Part shown: in pieces, positions 15,995 to 25,038 of the stretch
Layout of the letters: every line of letters starts with the position of its first letter
Position numbering within the stretch: the stretch's first letter is position 1
Source of the DNA: Clostridiales bacterium FE2011
Lineage (GTDB): Bacteria; Bacillota; Clostridia; Christensenellales; Aristaeellaceae
DNA: 64,000 nt
Assembly: GCA_017569305.1 (NCBI GenBank)
Contig: CP069418.1
Location: forward strand, 1,054,001-1,118,000
Direction: 5' to 3'
Program-made: the position numbers and the translations under genes
The notes under the pieces: generated by a model
Seen by the model: the letters and a program-made list of their open reading frames with translations, nothing else
What the model was told of the DNA's origin: nothing
Database searches by the model: none

Positions 15995-16759
15995 TCATCC
16001 TTTTCGGATGATCCGTTTGATTGCCTCCGGCACCGCGCTTACCAGCACCGCCAGTAAAATCATAATCAGTGCGTAAGCATAAATCTCAGCGTACTCATTG
16101 AAGTACGCGCTGCTGTACACAGCCTTGCCAAGGGAATCCCTGGCCTGGACCAGGTACTCCGTTGTCACCGCCAGCTTGATGCCCATCCCTACCGCGTTGA
16201 TATAGGCCTGCTTCAGGTAGCCTGCCATCAGCGGCAGATAAACCGAAAACAGTACCCGGAGGGTAAACCCGCTGTTCATCCGGTAAACGTCCATCAGTTC
16301 CGGCTCAATCCGGCGCAGTCCTTCCGCCGTAGCCTCGCTGATCAGGGGAATCAGCATCAGGGCTGACGCAATCAGCGGCACCCGGTCATACTTCGTCAGC
16401 ACCATGATGATCACCGTCATCACGATCATCGGAATGGACCGCAACAGGGTCATCAACGGTTTCAGCAAAGCCCGGACAAAAGAACTCTTTCCCTGGGCCA
16501 GGCCCAGCGCTGTGCCGATCATCGCGGCGGCGGCCAGAGCTTCCGCCAGATGGATCAGCGTGGTGCCGATCTGTTTCCAGGTTCGTTCCTCTCCGAGCAT
16601 CCGGACAAAGGCCTGCAGGATTTCTCCCACGCCCGGAAAAACCAGCTTATCACCCTTCAGCCAGCCCGCGGCCTGGATCAGGCCTCCGACCAGCAGAATG
16701 CCCAGGCCGAACGCCAGGGTATTCAGGCCTTTCTTATTCCGCTCCATAATAGAAGTCAT
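15995..16759 (-). CDS. ABC importer permease (SsuC/TauC-like)
   Basis: An inner-membrane permease of 254 residues with about six helices and the cytoplasmic ATPase-contact loop (EAT AEGLRRIEPELMDVYRM region, about 165-185) of the BPD_transp_1 family. It resembles nitrate/sulfonate/taurine or pyrimidine-precursor permeases. It overlaps the end of the binding-protein gene; an ATG at 16747 is an alternative start. No ATPase gene lies next to the pair, so the energy subunit must be encoded elsewhere. Confidence 0.85.
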   Translation of the reverse strand: MTSIMERNKKGLNTLAFGLGILLVGGLIQAAGWLKGDKLVFPGVGEILQAFVRMLGEERTWKQIGTTLIHLAEALAAAAMIGTALGLAQGKSSFVRALLKPLMTLLRSIPMIVMTVIIMVLTKYDRVPLIASALMLIPLISEATAEGLRRIEPELMDVYRMNSGFTLRVLFSVYLPLMAGYLKQAYINAVGMGIKLAVTTEYLVQARDSLGKAVYSSAYFNEYAEIYAYALIMILLAVLVSAVPEAIKRIIRKG

Positions 16760-17660
16760 CAGCGGGAACCGCTCCGCCGAACTGGCTCAGGTCAATCTGT
16801 GCAGTCTTTTCAACCTGTTCTTTGGCTTCCGCAGCCTTCACAAAACGGATGGCACATCCGGGAATGGCGGCCGCCGCCACCTTGGCGTTCGGCAGGATCT
16901 CAAGTGCAACAGCAGCTTCCGCTACTGCGGCTACGTCCGTCGTGCACTTTCCGCAGGCTTCTTCAGCCTGTGCCAGGAATGCAGCCACTGCCTCCGGATT
17001 GCTTTCAGCAGTTTCCGCTTTCACAAACAGCGCAGCCTGCGTATAACCTTCCATGCCGGAAGCCTGCTGCAGCAGTTCGTTCACGCTGATCGCGCTGATC
17101 TTGTCATTCTTCATTTTCGCCGCAGTCAGGGCGGGTTCTGCCGTCACTACAATCGCCTCCGCATCGCTCAGCAGCAGGCTCTGGGTGTCGGATGCGCCGG
17201 CCAGGTAGGTCACTTCTGCCGGTTCAATGCCGTTTTCTTTCAGGGCATACAGTACCACGGAAGCGTTGATCGTATTTTCACCGAACAGCGTCAGGTTCGC
17301 GCCGTTCAGGTCCTCCGCCTTCAGTTCTTCCTTCTGGGCGGCGATAAACAGGTTACCCCAGCTTACCACTGCCGCCAGTTTATAGGTGGATTTACCTGCC
17401 TTGTACAGCTTTGCGCCGGCGTTCAGCGGAGCGATAATAAAATCTGCCTCCTTGCCGGCGAAAGCCGCGGCAATCGTGTCCGCTGCCACCGTTGTGTACT
17501 GTCCGGGATTCTCTGCTGCCATCGCCGCCAGGGCCAGCGCCGGAGCACCGCCGGGAGTCGTCACCGTCAGGCCGGAAATATCCGCGCCTTCCGCGGCGGA
17601 AAACGCGCACAGACTCATTGTGAGCACCAGTGCCATCATCATTGCAAGGATCTTTTTCAT
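16734..17660 (-). CDS. ABC importer substrate-binding protein (NMT1-like)
   Basis: An exported binding protein of 308 residues. The signal peptide (about 1-23) ends with FSAAEGA. The mature part has the two-lobed NMT1/SsuA-like pattern, with VTTPGGAPALALAA at the ligand cleft start and ADFIIAPLNAGAKLYKAG. It is very Ala-rich. There is no lipobox Cys at the cleavage point, which is odd for a Gram-positive-type cell because such proteins are usually lipid-anchored. The ligand is unknown; thiamine precursors, sulfonates and bicarbonate-like anions are all possible. The gene pairs with the permease and lacks an ATPase neighbour. Confidence 0.82.
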   Translation of the reverse strand: MKKILAMMMALVLTMSLCAFSAAEGADISGLTVTTPGGAPALALAAMAAENPGQYTTVAADTIAAAFAGKEADFIIAPLNAGAKLYKAGKSTYKLAAVVSWGNLFIAAQKEELKAEDLNGANLTLFGENTINASVVLYALKENGIEPAEVTYLAGASDTQSLLLSDAEAIVVTAEPALTAAKMKNDKISAISVNELLQQASGMEGYTQAALFVKAETAESNPEAVAAFLAQAEEACGKCTTDVAAVAEAAVALEILPNAKVAAAAIPGCAIRFVKAAEAKEQVEKTAQIDLSQFGGAVPADDFYYGAE

Positions 17661-17711
17661 ATTTCAATCACCCTTTCTTTTACAGTGCAAACCTCTTCCG
17701 CGTTATTGTAC

Positions 17712-17748
17712 AGAAAACCCGCGGCCCTTTCAATGGAGAAGCCGCAGG
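17712..17748 (-). terminator. Intrinsic terminator after the CDF gene
   Basis: On the minus strand CCTGCGGC pairs with GCCGCGGG (one G-U pair), followed by TTTTCTG. It separates the CDF transcript from the importer genes. Confidence 0.6.
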
Positions 17749-17757
17749 AAATCAGTT

Positions 17758-18651
17758 TCAGTCATGTTTTTTCGCAGGATTCACGTGTACCATAATATGT
17801 TTGACTTCCGGAAAAGTCTTTTCAATGGCATCATGCACGTCCTCCGCGATTTCATGAGCTGCCGCCAGCGTCAGGTTCGGATCGGCTGCGATTTCCAGAT
17901 CCACATAAACCCGGTTCCCGAACATCCGCGTCCGCAGCAGTTCCACTCCCATCACCCCGGGCTGTTCCAGTGCTGTGGTTCGGAAAGCCTCCTCCGCCTC
18001 TTCATTGCAGGAGTGATCCACCATCTGGTCAATGGCTTCTTTAAAAATCCGGATGGCTACCCGCAGGATAAACAGCGCGATAATCAGGCTGGCAATGGGT
18101 TCCATCACCGGCACACCCATCCGTGCGCCCGCGATACCAATCAAGGCGCCGATAGAGCTCAGTGCGTCACTTCGCTGATGCCACGCTTCCGCGTGCAGCG
18201 CTGTGGAACGGTATTTTTTGGCATAGCCCCGGGTATACCAGAACAGGCTTTCCTTGACCGCAATGGAAACCACCGCCGCAATCAGAGCCAGCAGTCCGGG
18301 AATCTCCGCGGTTTTTCCGCTGATGATATCCTTTACCGCACCGATGCCGATAGCCCCGCCCACAACAGCCAGGATTCCGGACAGAAGCAGGGCGGCCACG
18401 CACTCATAACGTTCATGCCCGTATGGATGCTGCTCATCCGGTTCTTTGGTGGAAATCTTCACGCCAAGCAGCACAATCAGTCCGCTGAAAATATCGGAGG
18501 CGGAGTGTACCGCGTCGCTGATCATTGCGCCTGAATGCGCAAGCAGACCGGCGGCCAGCTTCAGCAGCGTCAGGATCACGTTTGTGATCATGCTCACCAG
18601 TGAAACCCGGGTAGCCGCGGTCTGGAACTCCTCAGCTTTTTTCTCAGCCAT
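17758..18651 (-). CDS. Cation diffusion facilitator (CDF) metal exporter
   Basis: A cation/proton antiporter of 297 residues for Zn, Mn, Fe or similar divalent metals. Membrane part: about 1-210, six helices. The metal-site motifs are ISDAVHSASD in helix 2 and AWHQRSDALSS in helix 5; HPYGHERYE follows helix 2. The C-terminal cytoplasmic domain (about 210-297) ends VKHIMVHVNPAKKHD. I took the ATG at 18651 because GGGAAG lies 9 nt upstream; the ATG at 18660 touches it. The gene stands alone. The metal cannot be assigned from sequence. Confidence 0.93.
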   Translation of the reverse strand: MAEKKAEEFQTAATRVSLVSMITNVILTLLKLAAGLLAHSGAMISDAVHSASDIFSGLIVLLGVKISTKEPDEQHPYGHERYECVAALLLSGILAVVGGAIGIGAVKDIISGKTAEIPGLLALIAAVVSIAVKESLFWYTRGYAKKYRSTALHAEAWHQRSDALSSIGALIGIAGARMGVPVMEPIASLIIALFILRVAIRIFKEAIDQMVDHSCNEEAEEAFRTTALEQPGVMGVELLRTRMFGNRVYVDLEIAADPNLTLAAAHEIAEDVHDAIEKTFPEVKHIMVHVNPAKKHD

Positions 18652-18759
18652 ATCTATCATCTTCCCGATTTCATGTATTCATTATGTGTTTCCTTAATTG
18701 AAGCATATTATACCACCTTTCCCGGTAAAATGTTAATCGTAATATAATCCAGAAAAAAT

Positions 18760-18856
18760 GTTCGCCGCACAGCGGCGAACGCGTATCATTATAATTGTTC
18801 ATTGTTCATTATTCATTGTTCATTGTAGTTTAATTCGGATTCCCGAATTAAACTAC
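18760..18856. repeat. Modular hairpin array with TTCATT spacers
   Basis: Hairpin 1 is GTTCGCCGC-ACA-GCGGCGAAC (18760-18780). Then come several TTGTTCATT units. Hairpin 2 has a 14-bp stem GTAGTTTAATTCGG / CCGAATTAAACTAC (18825-18856), and its 3' arm contains the stop codon of the diguanylate cyclase gene. Confidence 0.8.
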
Positions 18857-19927
18857 GACCCTGTTCCGTCCTGCGTTTTTCCCCATATACAGCTTCTCGT
18901 CGGCCGCATTCAGCAGCGTGTCCAGCGGAGAGGCAAAATCATATTCTTCCACGCCGATCGTCAGTGTAATCGAAAACTCGTTCCCGTTATACTGCAGCTT
19001 CATCTTTTCCACCTGGAAACACAGGTCATTCATCACCGCGCCTGCTTCATCCAGGTTCATTCCCGGCAGGAAAAAGCAGAATTCCTCTCCGCCCCACCGG
19101 CATGCACTGTACCGTTCCATCGCATGTTCCGTAAACAGCTTGGTCAGCCGCATCAGCACATAGTCTCCGCATTTATGACCATAGGTGTCATTCACTTGTT
19201 TGAAGTAGTCAAGGTCAGCGATTGCCACGCAGAAGGTCTGGTTCCTGTTTTCCACGCAGTACTGCTCGATCTGCTCAATCATCAGTCGCCGGTTCGGCAA
19301 TCCTGTCAGGGAATCGGTGCCGGCTTCCTTATACAGGATCTGGTTCCTCAGCCGCAGCTGGCGTTCAGTCTCCTGGATGCTGGTGCTGAAAATAATACAG
19401 GCACATGCCAGCATCAGGAAGAATGCGATTGTATTCAGCGTCTGGTAAATCGTATTGGCTTTTGTGCCCATGTTATACAATGCCGGAAACAGCTGGGTCA
19501 CGTAGAATAAACCCACGCGGATCAGCAGGATGGACAGAAACCACAGGAGCTTATTGATTGGTTTGTCATAAACATTGAAAAAGACGAAAACCAGTATCAG
19601 GGTCATCATATGCTGTACACCGCTGTTCCACCCGAAACATCTCACATTCCAGCAGACCCAGCCGATACTTACAACAGTGTATTTAATCAGGTTGATGCGT
19701 GCGCCGCCATGTTTCAGCATCCACAGGCAGCATACAGACAGGATGGCAAAGATCAGCGGGATCCATTCCCACCGTCCGTCATTGATGATCGGGAACAGAA
19801 AAAAGCATATGACAAAATACACCACCAGCAAAACTTCACTGGTTGTCAGGGCCCGGCGGTAGTATAGCGGAATATCCTTGCTGTCCTGGGGTACCTTCTG
19901 GTGCAGAAAATTCAGAAAAAACTCCAT
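18848..19927 (-). CDS. Membrane-bound diguanylate cyclase (GGDEF)
   Basis: It makes cyclic di-GMP from GTP at the membrane. The 359-residue protein has about six helices in the first 190 residues and a GGDEF domain (about 200-359). The active site is the variant GGEEF within CRWGGEEFCFF; the metal/GTP-binding part is IADLDYFKQVNDTYGH. The product-inhibition I-site (RxxD five residues before the motif) is absent, with Tyr at the Asp position. The sensor half has no recognised ligand domain. It is monocistronic. Its stop codon lies inside a repeat hairpin. Confidence 0.93.
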   Translation of the reverse strand: MEFFLNFLHQKVPQDSKDIPLYYRRALTTSEVLLVVYFVICFFLFPIINDGRWEWIPLIFAILSVCCLWMLKHGGARINLIKYTVVSIGWVCWNVRCFGWNSGVQHMMTLILVFVFFNVYDKPINKLLWFLSILLIRVGLFYVTQLFPALYNMGTKANTIYQTLNTIAFFLMLACACIIFSTSIQETERQLRLRNQILYKEAGTDSLTGLPNRRLMIEQIEQYCVENRNQTFCVAIADLDYFKQVNDTYGHKCGDYVLMRLTKLFTEHAMERYSACRWGGEEFCFFLPGMNLDEAGAVMNDLCFQVEKMKLQYNGNEFSITLTIGVEEYDFASPLDTLLNAADEKLYMGKNAGRNRVVV

Positions 19928-20078
19928 GTCGGCCTGCCTTATTTCCTTATTCCCCTGTTTTTGTTTTCTTATTATGCACTCTTTTTATATTATGCGCAAC
20001 TCTTATTTGCAAAACTATGTGCAACTTGCAAATGTTTGCTTTTTATTCGGCATATCCTGCATAAAGCCTTACCAGCAT

Positions 20079-20109
20079 AAAAAAGGATCTCCCCTTCCGG
20101 AGAGATTTT
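20079..20109 (-). terminator. Intrinsic terminator downstream of pyrG
   Basis: On the minus strand ATCTCTCC pairs with GGGGAGAT around a short loop and is followed by TTTTTT. It lies beyond the hairpin array at 20123-20240. Confidence 0.65.
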
Positions 20110-20122
20110 CTGTATTTATCAC

Positions 20123-20240
20123 ATTGGGCAGCTGTGCTGTGCACAGCTGCCCAATATTTCATGTTCGGCGTCAGCCGAACATTTCACATTCGACAAAGTC
20201 GAATATTTCATAAATTCGCAACGTGAATTTATTTCATTTC
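20123..20240. repeat. Modular hairpin array with ATTTCAY spacers
   Basis: Four consecutive hairpins of unrelated sequence joined by ATTTCAT/ATTTCAC. The first is a 15-bp stem ATTGGGCAGCTGTGC / GCACAGCTGCCCAAT with a TGT loop (20123-20155). The others are ATGTTCGGC/GCCGAACAT, ATTCGAC/GTCGAAT and AAATTCGC/GTGAATTT. The array fills the space after pyrG. The remaining gap up to 19928 holds only the pyrG terminator. Confidence 0.85.
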
Positions 20241-20243
20241 CGT

Positions 20244-21842
20244 TCAGCGTTTGCTTGCGGCCCCGATGAATCCCATGAACAGCGGGTGCGGCTTGTTCGG
20301 CCGGCTCTTGAATTCCGGATGGAACTGAACACCCACGAAGAAGTCCTCATCGGAAATCTCCACGGTCTCCACCAGCCGTCCGTCCGGAGAAAGGCCGGAG
20401 AGGCAAAGGCCGGCGTTCTGCAGCGCTTCACGGTACTCATTCGCAAATTCATAACGGTGGCGGTGGCGTTCACCGATCCGGGTTTCTCCATAGCACTTTG
20501 CGATTACAGTGCCTTCTTCCAGCATGCAGGGATACCTGCCCAGACGCAGGGTGCCGCCCTTGTCAATTTCGTCATTCTGTCCCGGCATGAAGTCAATCAC
20601 CCGGTACGGAGCGTTCTCGTCAAACTCACGGGAGTTTGCGCCTTCCATTCCGGCTGCGTTCCGTGCGAATTCGATGACCGCCACCTGCATACCCAGGCAG
20701 ATGCCGAAATACGGCACATGGTTTTCCCGGGCCCAGCGGGCTGCCAGGATCATCCCTTCAATACCGCGTCCTCCAAAGCCGCCGGGCACAATGATGCCCT
20801 GCAGCGGGCTCAGGATTTCCTCGGCAGTTTCTTCTGTCAGCCGTTCAGAGTCAATCCAGTCAATTTCAACCTTCACGTCCTGGGCATATCCGGCATGGCG
20901 CAGGGCTTCTGCCACAGACAGATAAGCGTCGTGCAGCTGCACGTATTTGCCCACCAGGCCGATTTTCACCTTCCGGGTCTGATGGCCGATCCGTTCCACC
21001 AGGTCTTCCCAGTCCTTCAGGTCCGGTGCCGGGCTCTTCAGACCCAGCTCACGGCAGACCACGGCAGCCAGGCCGGCCTTTTCAAGCATCAACGGAGCCG
21101 CATACAGCGTCGGCAGCGTGGTGTTTTCAATCACGCAGTCATCCTTCACGTTGCAGAAGTGGGCAATCTTGGAAAAGATCGTTTCGTCCGTGATCTTCTC
21201 ATCCGCCCGCAGCACGATGACGTTGGGGCTGATACCCATGCCCTGCAGTTCCTTCACGCTGTGCTGGGTGGGCTTGGACTTATGCTCTCCGCTGGCCTTC
21301 AGGTAGGGCACCAGCGTCACATGGATATAACATGCGTTGTCCCGGCCCACTTCCAGGCCAACCTCTCGGATCGCCTCAAGGAAGGGCTGGCTTTCAATAT
21401 CGCCGATTGTACCGCCGATCTCAGTAATAACGACGTCTGCGTCGGTCTTTTCACCGACCCGGTAAATAAACCGTTTGATTTCATCAGTAATATGGGGAAT
21501 CGTCTGCACTGTGGAGCCAAGGTATCCTCCCTGCCGCTCCTTCTGGATGACGTTTGCGTATACTTTGCCGGTGGTCAGGTTGGAGTACTTGTTCAGATCC
21601 TCATCAATGAACCGCTCATAATGGCCCAGGTCCAGATCGGTTTCCGCACCGTCTTCGGTCACGTACACTTCACCATGCTGATAAGGACTCATGGTTCCGG
21701 GGTCCGTATTGATATACGGATCCAGCTTCTGGGCCGCAACTTTTATCCCTCTTGCCTTCAGCAGCCGTCCCAGGGAAGCTGCCGTAATGCCTTTGCCCAG
21801 ACCCGAAACCACACCGCCGGTAACAAAAATATACTTCGTCAT
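20244..21842 (-). CDS. pyrG: CTP synthase
   Basis: It converts UTP to CTP with glutamine as nitrogen donor, the last step of pyrimidine nucleotide synthesis. The 532-residue protein has the N-terminal synthase domain starting [18 protein letters not shown] (P-loop) and the C-terminal class I glutaminase with the nucleophile Cys in [12 protein letters not shown] and the His-Glu pair in GVQFHPEF. The length is that of the family. The ATG at 21842 has GAGGTGG upstream and matches the conserved N-terminus, so the longer frame from 21911 is not used. I see no pyrG attenuator with an initial G-run, as known from Bacillus. Hairpin arrays lie on both sides of the gene. Confidence 0.98.
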   Translation of the reverse strand: MTKYIFVTGGVVSGLGKGITAASLGRLLKARGIKVAAQKLDPYINTDPGTMSPYQHGEVYVTEDGAETDLDLGHYERFIDEDLNKYSNLTTGKVYANVIQKERQGGYLGSTVQTIPHITDEIKRFIYRVGEKTDADVVITEIGGTIGDIESQPFLEAIREVGLEVGRDNACYIHVTLVPYLKASGEHKSKPTQHSVKELQGMGISPNVIVLRADEKITDETIFSKIAHFCNVKDDCVIENTTLPTLYAAPLMLEKAGLAAVVCRELGLKSPAPDLKDWEDLVERIGHQTRKVKIGLVGKYVQLHDAYLSVAEALRHAGYAQDVKVEIDWIDSERLTEETAEEILSPLQGIIVPGGFGGRGIEGMILAARWARENHVPYFGICLGMQVAVIEFARNAAGMEGANSREFDENAPYRVIDFMPGQNDEIDKGGTLRLGRYPCMLEEGTVIAKCYGETRIGERHRHRYEFANEYREALQNAGLCLSGLSPDGRLVETVEISDEDFFVGVQFHPEFKSRPNKPHPLFMGFIGAASKR

Positions 21843-21917
21843 ACTTTCCACCTCTGCACTATTCTGTCCCTGTCCATAATCCCATTCGGGAATATATCTG
21901 TTTTTAACCAACTAAAA

Positions 21918-22020
21918 CATTCGCCATAAGGCGAATATTTCATGTTGCGAAGCAACATTTCACATTGAGCCGCACTGCGGCTCAATATTTCACAAATCCG
22001 CAAAGCGGATTGATTTCATT
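21918..22020. repeat. Modular hairpin array with ATTTCAY spacers
   Basis: Four hairpins: ATTCGCC/GGCGAAT, GTTGC/GCAAC, ATTGAGCCGC/GCGGCTCAAT and AATCCGC/GCGGATT. Each has a 3-4 nt loop and is followed by ATTTCAT, ATTTCAC or GATTTCATT. It has the same architecture as the array at 20123 but different stem sequences. It lies directly after the glmS stop. Confidence 0.85.
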
Positions 22021-22025
22021 CTTTA

Positions 22026-23894
22026 TCATTCAACCGTGACGCTCTTTGCCAGGTTCCTCGGCTTATCCACGTCCAGGCCCCTGTTCACGCTGGTGTAGTA
22101 GCCCAGCAGCTGCAGGGGAACAATGGCCAGCGACGCGATAAAGTGTTCGTCCGTCTTCGGCACATAAACCGTAAAGTTCACGGAGTCTTCCACGGAGAAA
22201 TTACCGTTCGTGGTCACTCCCATCAGGTACGCGCCGCGGCTCTTGCATTCCAGCATATTCGACAGCGTCTTCTCAAACAGGCTGCCCTGTGTCAGCACGC
22301 CGATCACCAGGGTGTTCTGTTCAATCAGGCTGATCGTTCCATGCTTCAGCTCGCCTGCCGCATAAGCCTCGGAATGAATATAGCTGATCTCTTTCATCTT
22401 CAGGCTGCCTTCCAGGCTGATCGCGTAGTCCAGCCCGCGGCCGATGAAGAAAATATCATGCGTATTTGCAATCTTGGAGGAGAACCACTGCAGCCGCTGT
22501 TTTTCTTCCAGCACCCGGCCGATCTGCTCCGGAATCGCATTCAGCGCTTCCAGGAACCCGGCTACCTGCTCTTCCGTAATCTGCTCTTTAACCGCCGCCA
22601 TCTTCACCGCCAGCACGTCCATGGCAATCAGCTGGGCGCTGTAAGCCTTGGTGGTTGCCACGGCGATTTCCGGTCCGGCCAGCGTATACAGCGTATGATC
22701 TGCTTCCCGCGCAATGGTGGATCCGATCACATTGACCACGGCCAGCGTCATGGCTCCCCGTTCCTTGGCCACACGCAAAGCCGCCAGGCTGTCCGCGGTT
22801 TCACCGCTCTGGGAAATAACAATCACCAGCGTATCCGGTGCCACGGGAATGCTGCGGTACCGGTATTCGGAGGCCAGCTCCACCCGCACAGGAACCTTCA
22901 CCAGATCCTCGATGACGTACTGTGAAGCCATACCCACATGCCATGCGGAGCCGCAGGCAACAATATCCACCCGGCTGACCTGCCGGAGCATATCGTCAGT
23001 CAGGCCGGTCTCTTCCAGGGTAATCTTTCCGTCCTTCACCAGGCTGTTCAGCGTATCCCTGACCGCCTTGGGCTGCTCATGGATTTCCTTGAGCATGAAA
23101 TGCTCATATCCATCCTTTTCCGCCGCTGCGGCATCCCAGGTGATCTCGGTCAGCGGAAGCTGAATCTCGTCTCCGTTCAGGTCATAGAATTTCACACTGC
23201 CGGCACTGATCCGTCCGACCTGCAAATTATCAATGTAATATACGTTCCGTGTGTATTTCAGGATCGCCGGCACGTCCGATGCAAGATAGGAAGCGCCGTC
23301 TGCCGTGCCGATTACCAGCGGGGAATCCTTCCGGGCCACAAAGATCTCATCCGGATAATCCTTGAACATGAGCGCCAGGGCATAACTGCCCCTGATCCGG
23401 ACCATAGCCCGGGTAATGGCGTCCACCGGACCGATCTTATATTTTTTATAGTAGTAATCCACCAGTTTTACTGCCACTTCAGTGTCGGTGTCACTGTAGA
23501 AAGCATAATCATGACGCAGCAGTTTTTCCTTCAGTTCCGTGAAGTTTTCAATGATGCCGTTATGTACGCCCACCACGTCGCTCTCCACCGGTCCGCATCC
23601 GGAACCTGTGCAGTTGCCGCTCACATGCGGATGCGCGTTCACCATGCTGGGGTCTCCGTGGGTTGCCCACCGTGTATGGCCGATACCGCAGTTGCCGGGC
23701 AGTGCGCGCCCCTGGTCTGTTTTATCGGCCAGGTGATACAGCTTGCCGGTGGCTTTTACAACTTCCGCCGGCGCCGTTCCGTCACGTACAGCCAGTCCGG
23801 CCGAGTCATAGCCCCGGTATTCCAGTCTTGCCAGTCCATCCAGCAGGATCGGTGCCGCCTGAACATGTCCCGTATAACCCACTATTCCGCACAT
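22026..23894 (-). CDS. glmS: Glutamine--fructose-6-phosphate aminotransferase
   Basis: It makes glucosamine-6-phosphate from fructose-6-phosphate and glutamine, the entry to peptidoglycan amino sugars. At 622 residues it has the N-terminal Ntn glutaminase (the nucleophile Cys2 directly after Met in MCGIVGYTGH) and two SIS domains (about 290-430 and 460-610; ISQSGETADSL is the sugar-phosphate loop). It ends with the conserved KSVTVE. The start ATG has AAAGGAG upstream. The glmS ribozyme common in Firmicutes is not seen in the leader; instead a promoter and a terminator-like hairpin lie about 165-245 nt upstream. Confidence 0.98.
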   Translation of the reverse strand: MCGIVGYTGHVQAAPILLDGLARLEYRGYDSAGLAVRDGTAPAEVVKATGKLYHLADKTDQGRALPGNCGIGHTRWATHGDPSMVNAHPHVSGNCTGSGCGPVESDVVGVHNGIIENFTELKEKLLRHDYAFYSDTDTEVAVKLVDYYYKKYKIGPVDAITRAMVRIRGSYALALMFKDYPDEIFVARKDSPLVIGTADGASYLASDVPAILKYTRNVYYIDNLQVGRISAGSVKFYDLNGDEIQLPLTEITWDAAAAEKDGYEHFMLKEIHEQPKAVRDTLNSLVKDGKITLEETGLTDDMLRQVSRVDIVACGSAWHVGMASQYVIEDLVKVPVRVELASEYRYRSIPVAPDTLVIVISQSGETADSLAALRVAKERGAMTLAVVNVIGSTIAREADHTLYTLAGPEIAVATTKAYSAQLIAMDVLAVKMAAVKEQITEEQVAGFLEALNAIPEQIGRVLEEKQRLQWFSSKIANTHDIFFIGRGLDYAISLEGSLKMKEISYIHSEAYAAGELKHGTISLIEQNTLVIGVLTQGSLFEKTLSNMLECKSRGAYLMGVTTNGNFSVEDSVNFTVYVPKTDEHFIASLAIVPLQLLGYYTSVNRGLDVDKPRNLAKSVTVE

Positions 23895-23937
23895 GCTACG
23901 AATCTCCTTTATGCTTCAGTCACCGTCGCGTAAGTAG

Positions 23938-24034
23938 CAACTTTTTCACTCTACACTCTTCACTGGTATCTCTTCACTGGTCTCTCTGCACTGCCGCTTT
24001 AGCGGCATCTTTTCACTCTACACTCTTCACCGTA
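23938..24034. repeat. TTCACT-type repeat array with hairpin module
   Basis: The 19-bp unit TTCACTCTACACTCTTCAC occurs twice (23945-23963 and 24012-24030). Between them are shorter TTCACTGGT units and the hairpin GCCGCTTTAGCGGC. A 23-bp piece (23949-23971) recurs exactly at 25060-25082 after purC. The array lies in the untranslated leader of glmS. Confidence 0.85.
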
Positions 24035-24056
24035 ACCCCAGAGCTCCGAAACAAAC

Positions 24057-24103
24057 AAAAAAAGAGCGCAGGGCACAACGTCTGCCTGACGCCCTTGCCC
24101 TGC
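24057..24103 (-). terminator. Terminator-like hairpin at the 5' end of the glmS leader
   Basis: On the minus strand GCAGGGCA pairs with TGCCCTGC (inner GCGTC/GACGT pairs add to it), followed by GCGCTC and TTTTTTT. The promoter at 24111-24139 would start RNA at about 24104, so the hairpin is the very first part of the transcript. It could be an attenuator or the end of a very short RNA. Confidence 0.65.
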
Positions 24104-24110
24104 TGTCCGT

Positions 24111-24139
24111 ATGCTATCACTGAAAGGCTCTCCTGTCAA
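24111..24139 (-). promoter_or_regulatory. Promoter of glmS
   Basis: TTGACA and TAGCAT with a 17-nt spacer on the minus strand, about 215 nt before the glmS ATG. No gene lies between. Confidence 0.7.
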
Positions 24140-24265
24140 GGTGGCAAATGGTCTCTTTCCGCCCATCTGTACCGTTCCGTACAGTCAATTTCCCGCCCGG
24201 GTTCTATCATTGGGAGAGTATCCTGCAGATTGCTCTACGATACAAAGAAGGAACCGTCCGAGCCC

Positions 24266-24293
24266 TTGACATTATTCCCCTGTGCAGTATAAT
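24266..24293 (+). promoter_or_regulatory. Promoter of purC
   Basis: TTGACA, a 16-nt spacer and TATAAT, both boxes perfect, 35 nt before the purC start. No purine riboswitch is visible. Confidence 0.85.
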
Positions 24294-24327
24294 GCTCCCG
24301 TAAAAAATCACGCAGGAGGGCGCAGGC

Positions 24328-25038
24328 ATGATCAAGGGTGAACAGCTTTATGAAGGAAAGGCCAAGAAGGTATTCAGCACGGATGATCCCGAGCTGCTGA
24401 TCGTCGATTACAAGGACGATGCGACTGCTTTCAACGGTCTGAAAAAGGGCACCATTCAGGGCAAGGGTGTCATCAACAACCACATGAGCAATCTGCTGAT
24501 GCAGCGGCTCGAGAAGAAAGGCATTCCTACCCATTTCGTAAAGGAACTCAGTGAGCGGGAAACCCTCGTTAAGAAAGTTTCCATCGTTCCGCTGGAAGTG
24601 ATCATCCGTAACATCTCCGCCGGCTCCTTCTCCAAGCGCTACGGCGTAGAGGAAGGCATCGTCTTCGACGCGCCGACCATCGAATTCTCCTATAAGAATG
24701 ACGACCTGGGCGATCCCCTGATCAATGAGTATCATGCGCTGGCCCTGAAGCTCGCCACCAAGGATGAGATTGAGACCATCAAAAAGTACGCTTTCGCGGT
24801 CAATGAAGAGCTGAAAGCCATCTGGAAGCACGTTGGCGTGACCCTGGTGGACTTCAAACTGGAGTTCGGCCGCCTGTCCGACGGCACCATCGTCCTGGCC
24901 GATGAAATCAGCCCCGACACCTGCCGTCTCTGGGACAGCAAGACCAACGAAAAGCTGGACAAGGACCGTTTCCGCCGCGACATGGGCGGTGTCGAGGAAG
25001 CCTATCAGGAGATTATGCGTCGTTTAACAGAAGCCTGA
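24328..25038 (+). CDS. purC: SAICAR synthetase (phosphoribosylaminoimidazole-succinocarboxamide synthase)
   Basis: It joins CAIR and aspartate with ATP in de novo purine synthesis. The 236-residue protein has the ATP-grasp-like start [19 protein letters not shown], the signature [20 protein letters not shown] and the C-terminal [13 protein letters not shown]. Length is typical. The start ATG follows AGGAGGG by 7 nt and a perfect promoter lies just upstream. It stands alone and is not in a pur operon. An inverted repeat (CGTTTAACAG/CTGTTAAACG) spans its stop codon. Confidence 0.97.
   Translation: MIKGEQLYEGKAKKVFSTDDPELLIVDYKDDATAFNGLKKGTIQGKGVINNHMSNLLMQRLEKKGIPTHFVKELSERETLVKKVSIVPLEVIIRNISAGSFSKRYGVEEGIVFDAPTIEFSYKNDDLGDPLINEYHALALKLATKDEIETIKKYAFAVNEELKAIWKHVGVTLVDFKLEFGRLSDGTIVLADEISPDTCRLWDSKTNEKLDKDRFRRDMGGVEEAYQEIMRRLTEA

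Noticed and set aside
20123..22020. CRISPR array
   Set aside because: The constant parts are only 7 nt and the variable parts are palindromes. Repeat and spacer lengths do not fit, and there are no cas genes.
23895..24110. glmS ribozyme
   Set aside because: I could not find the conserved core in the leader by eye; most of it is the TTCACT-type repeat array.
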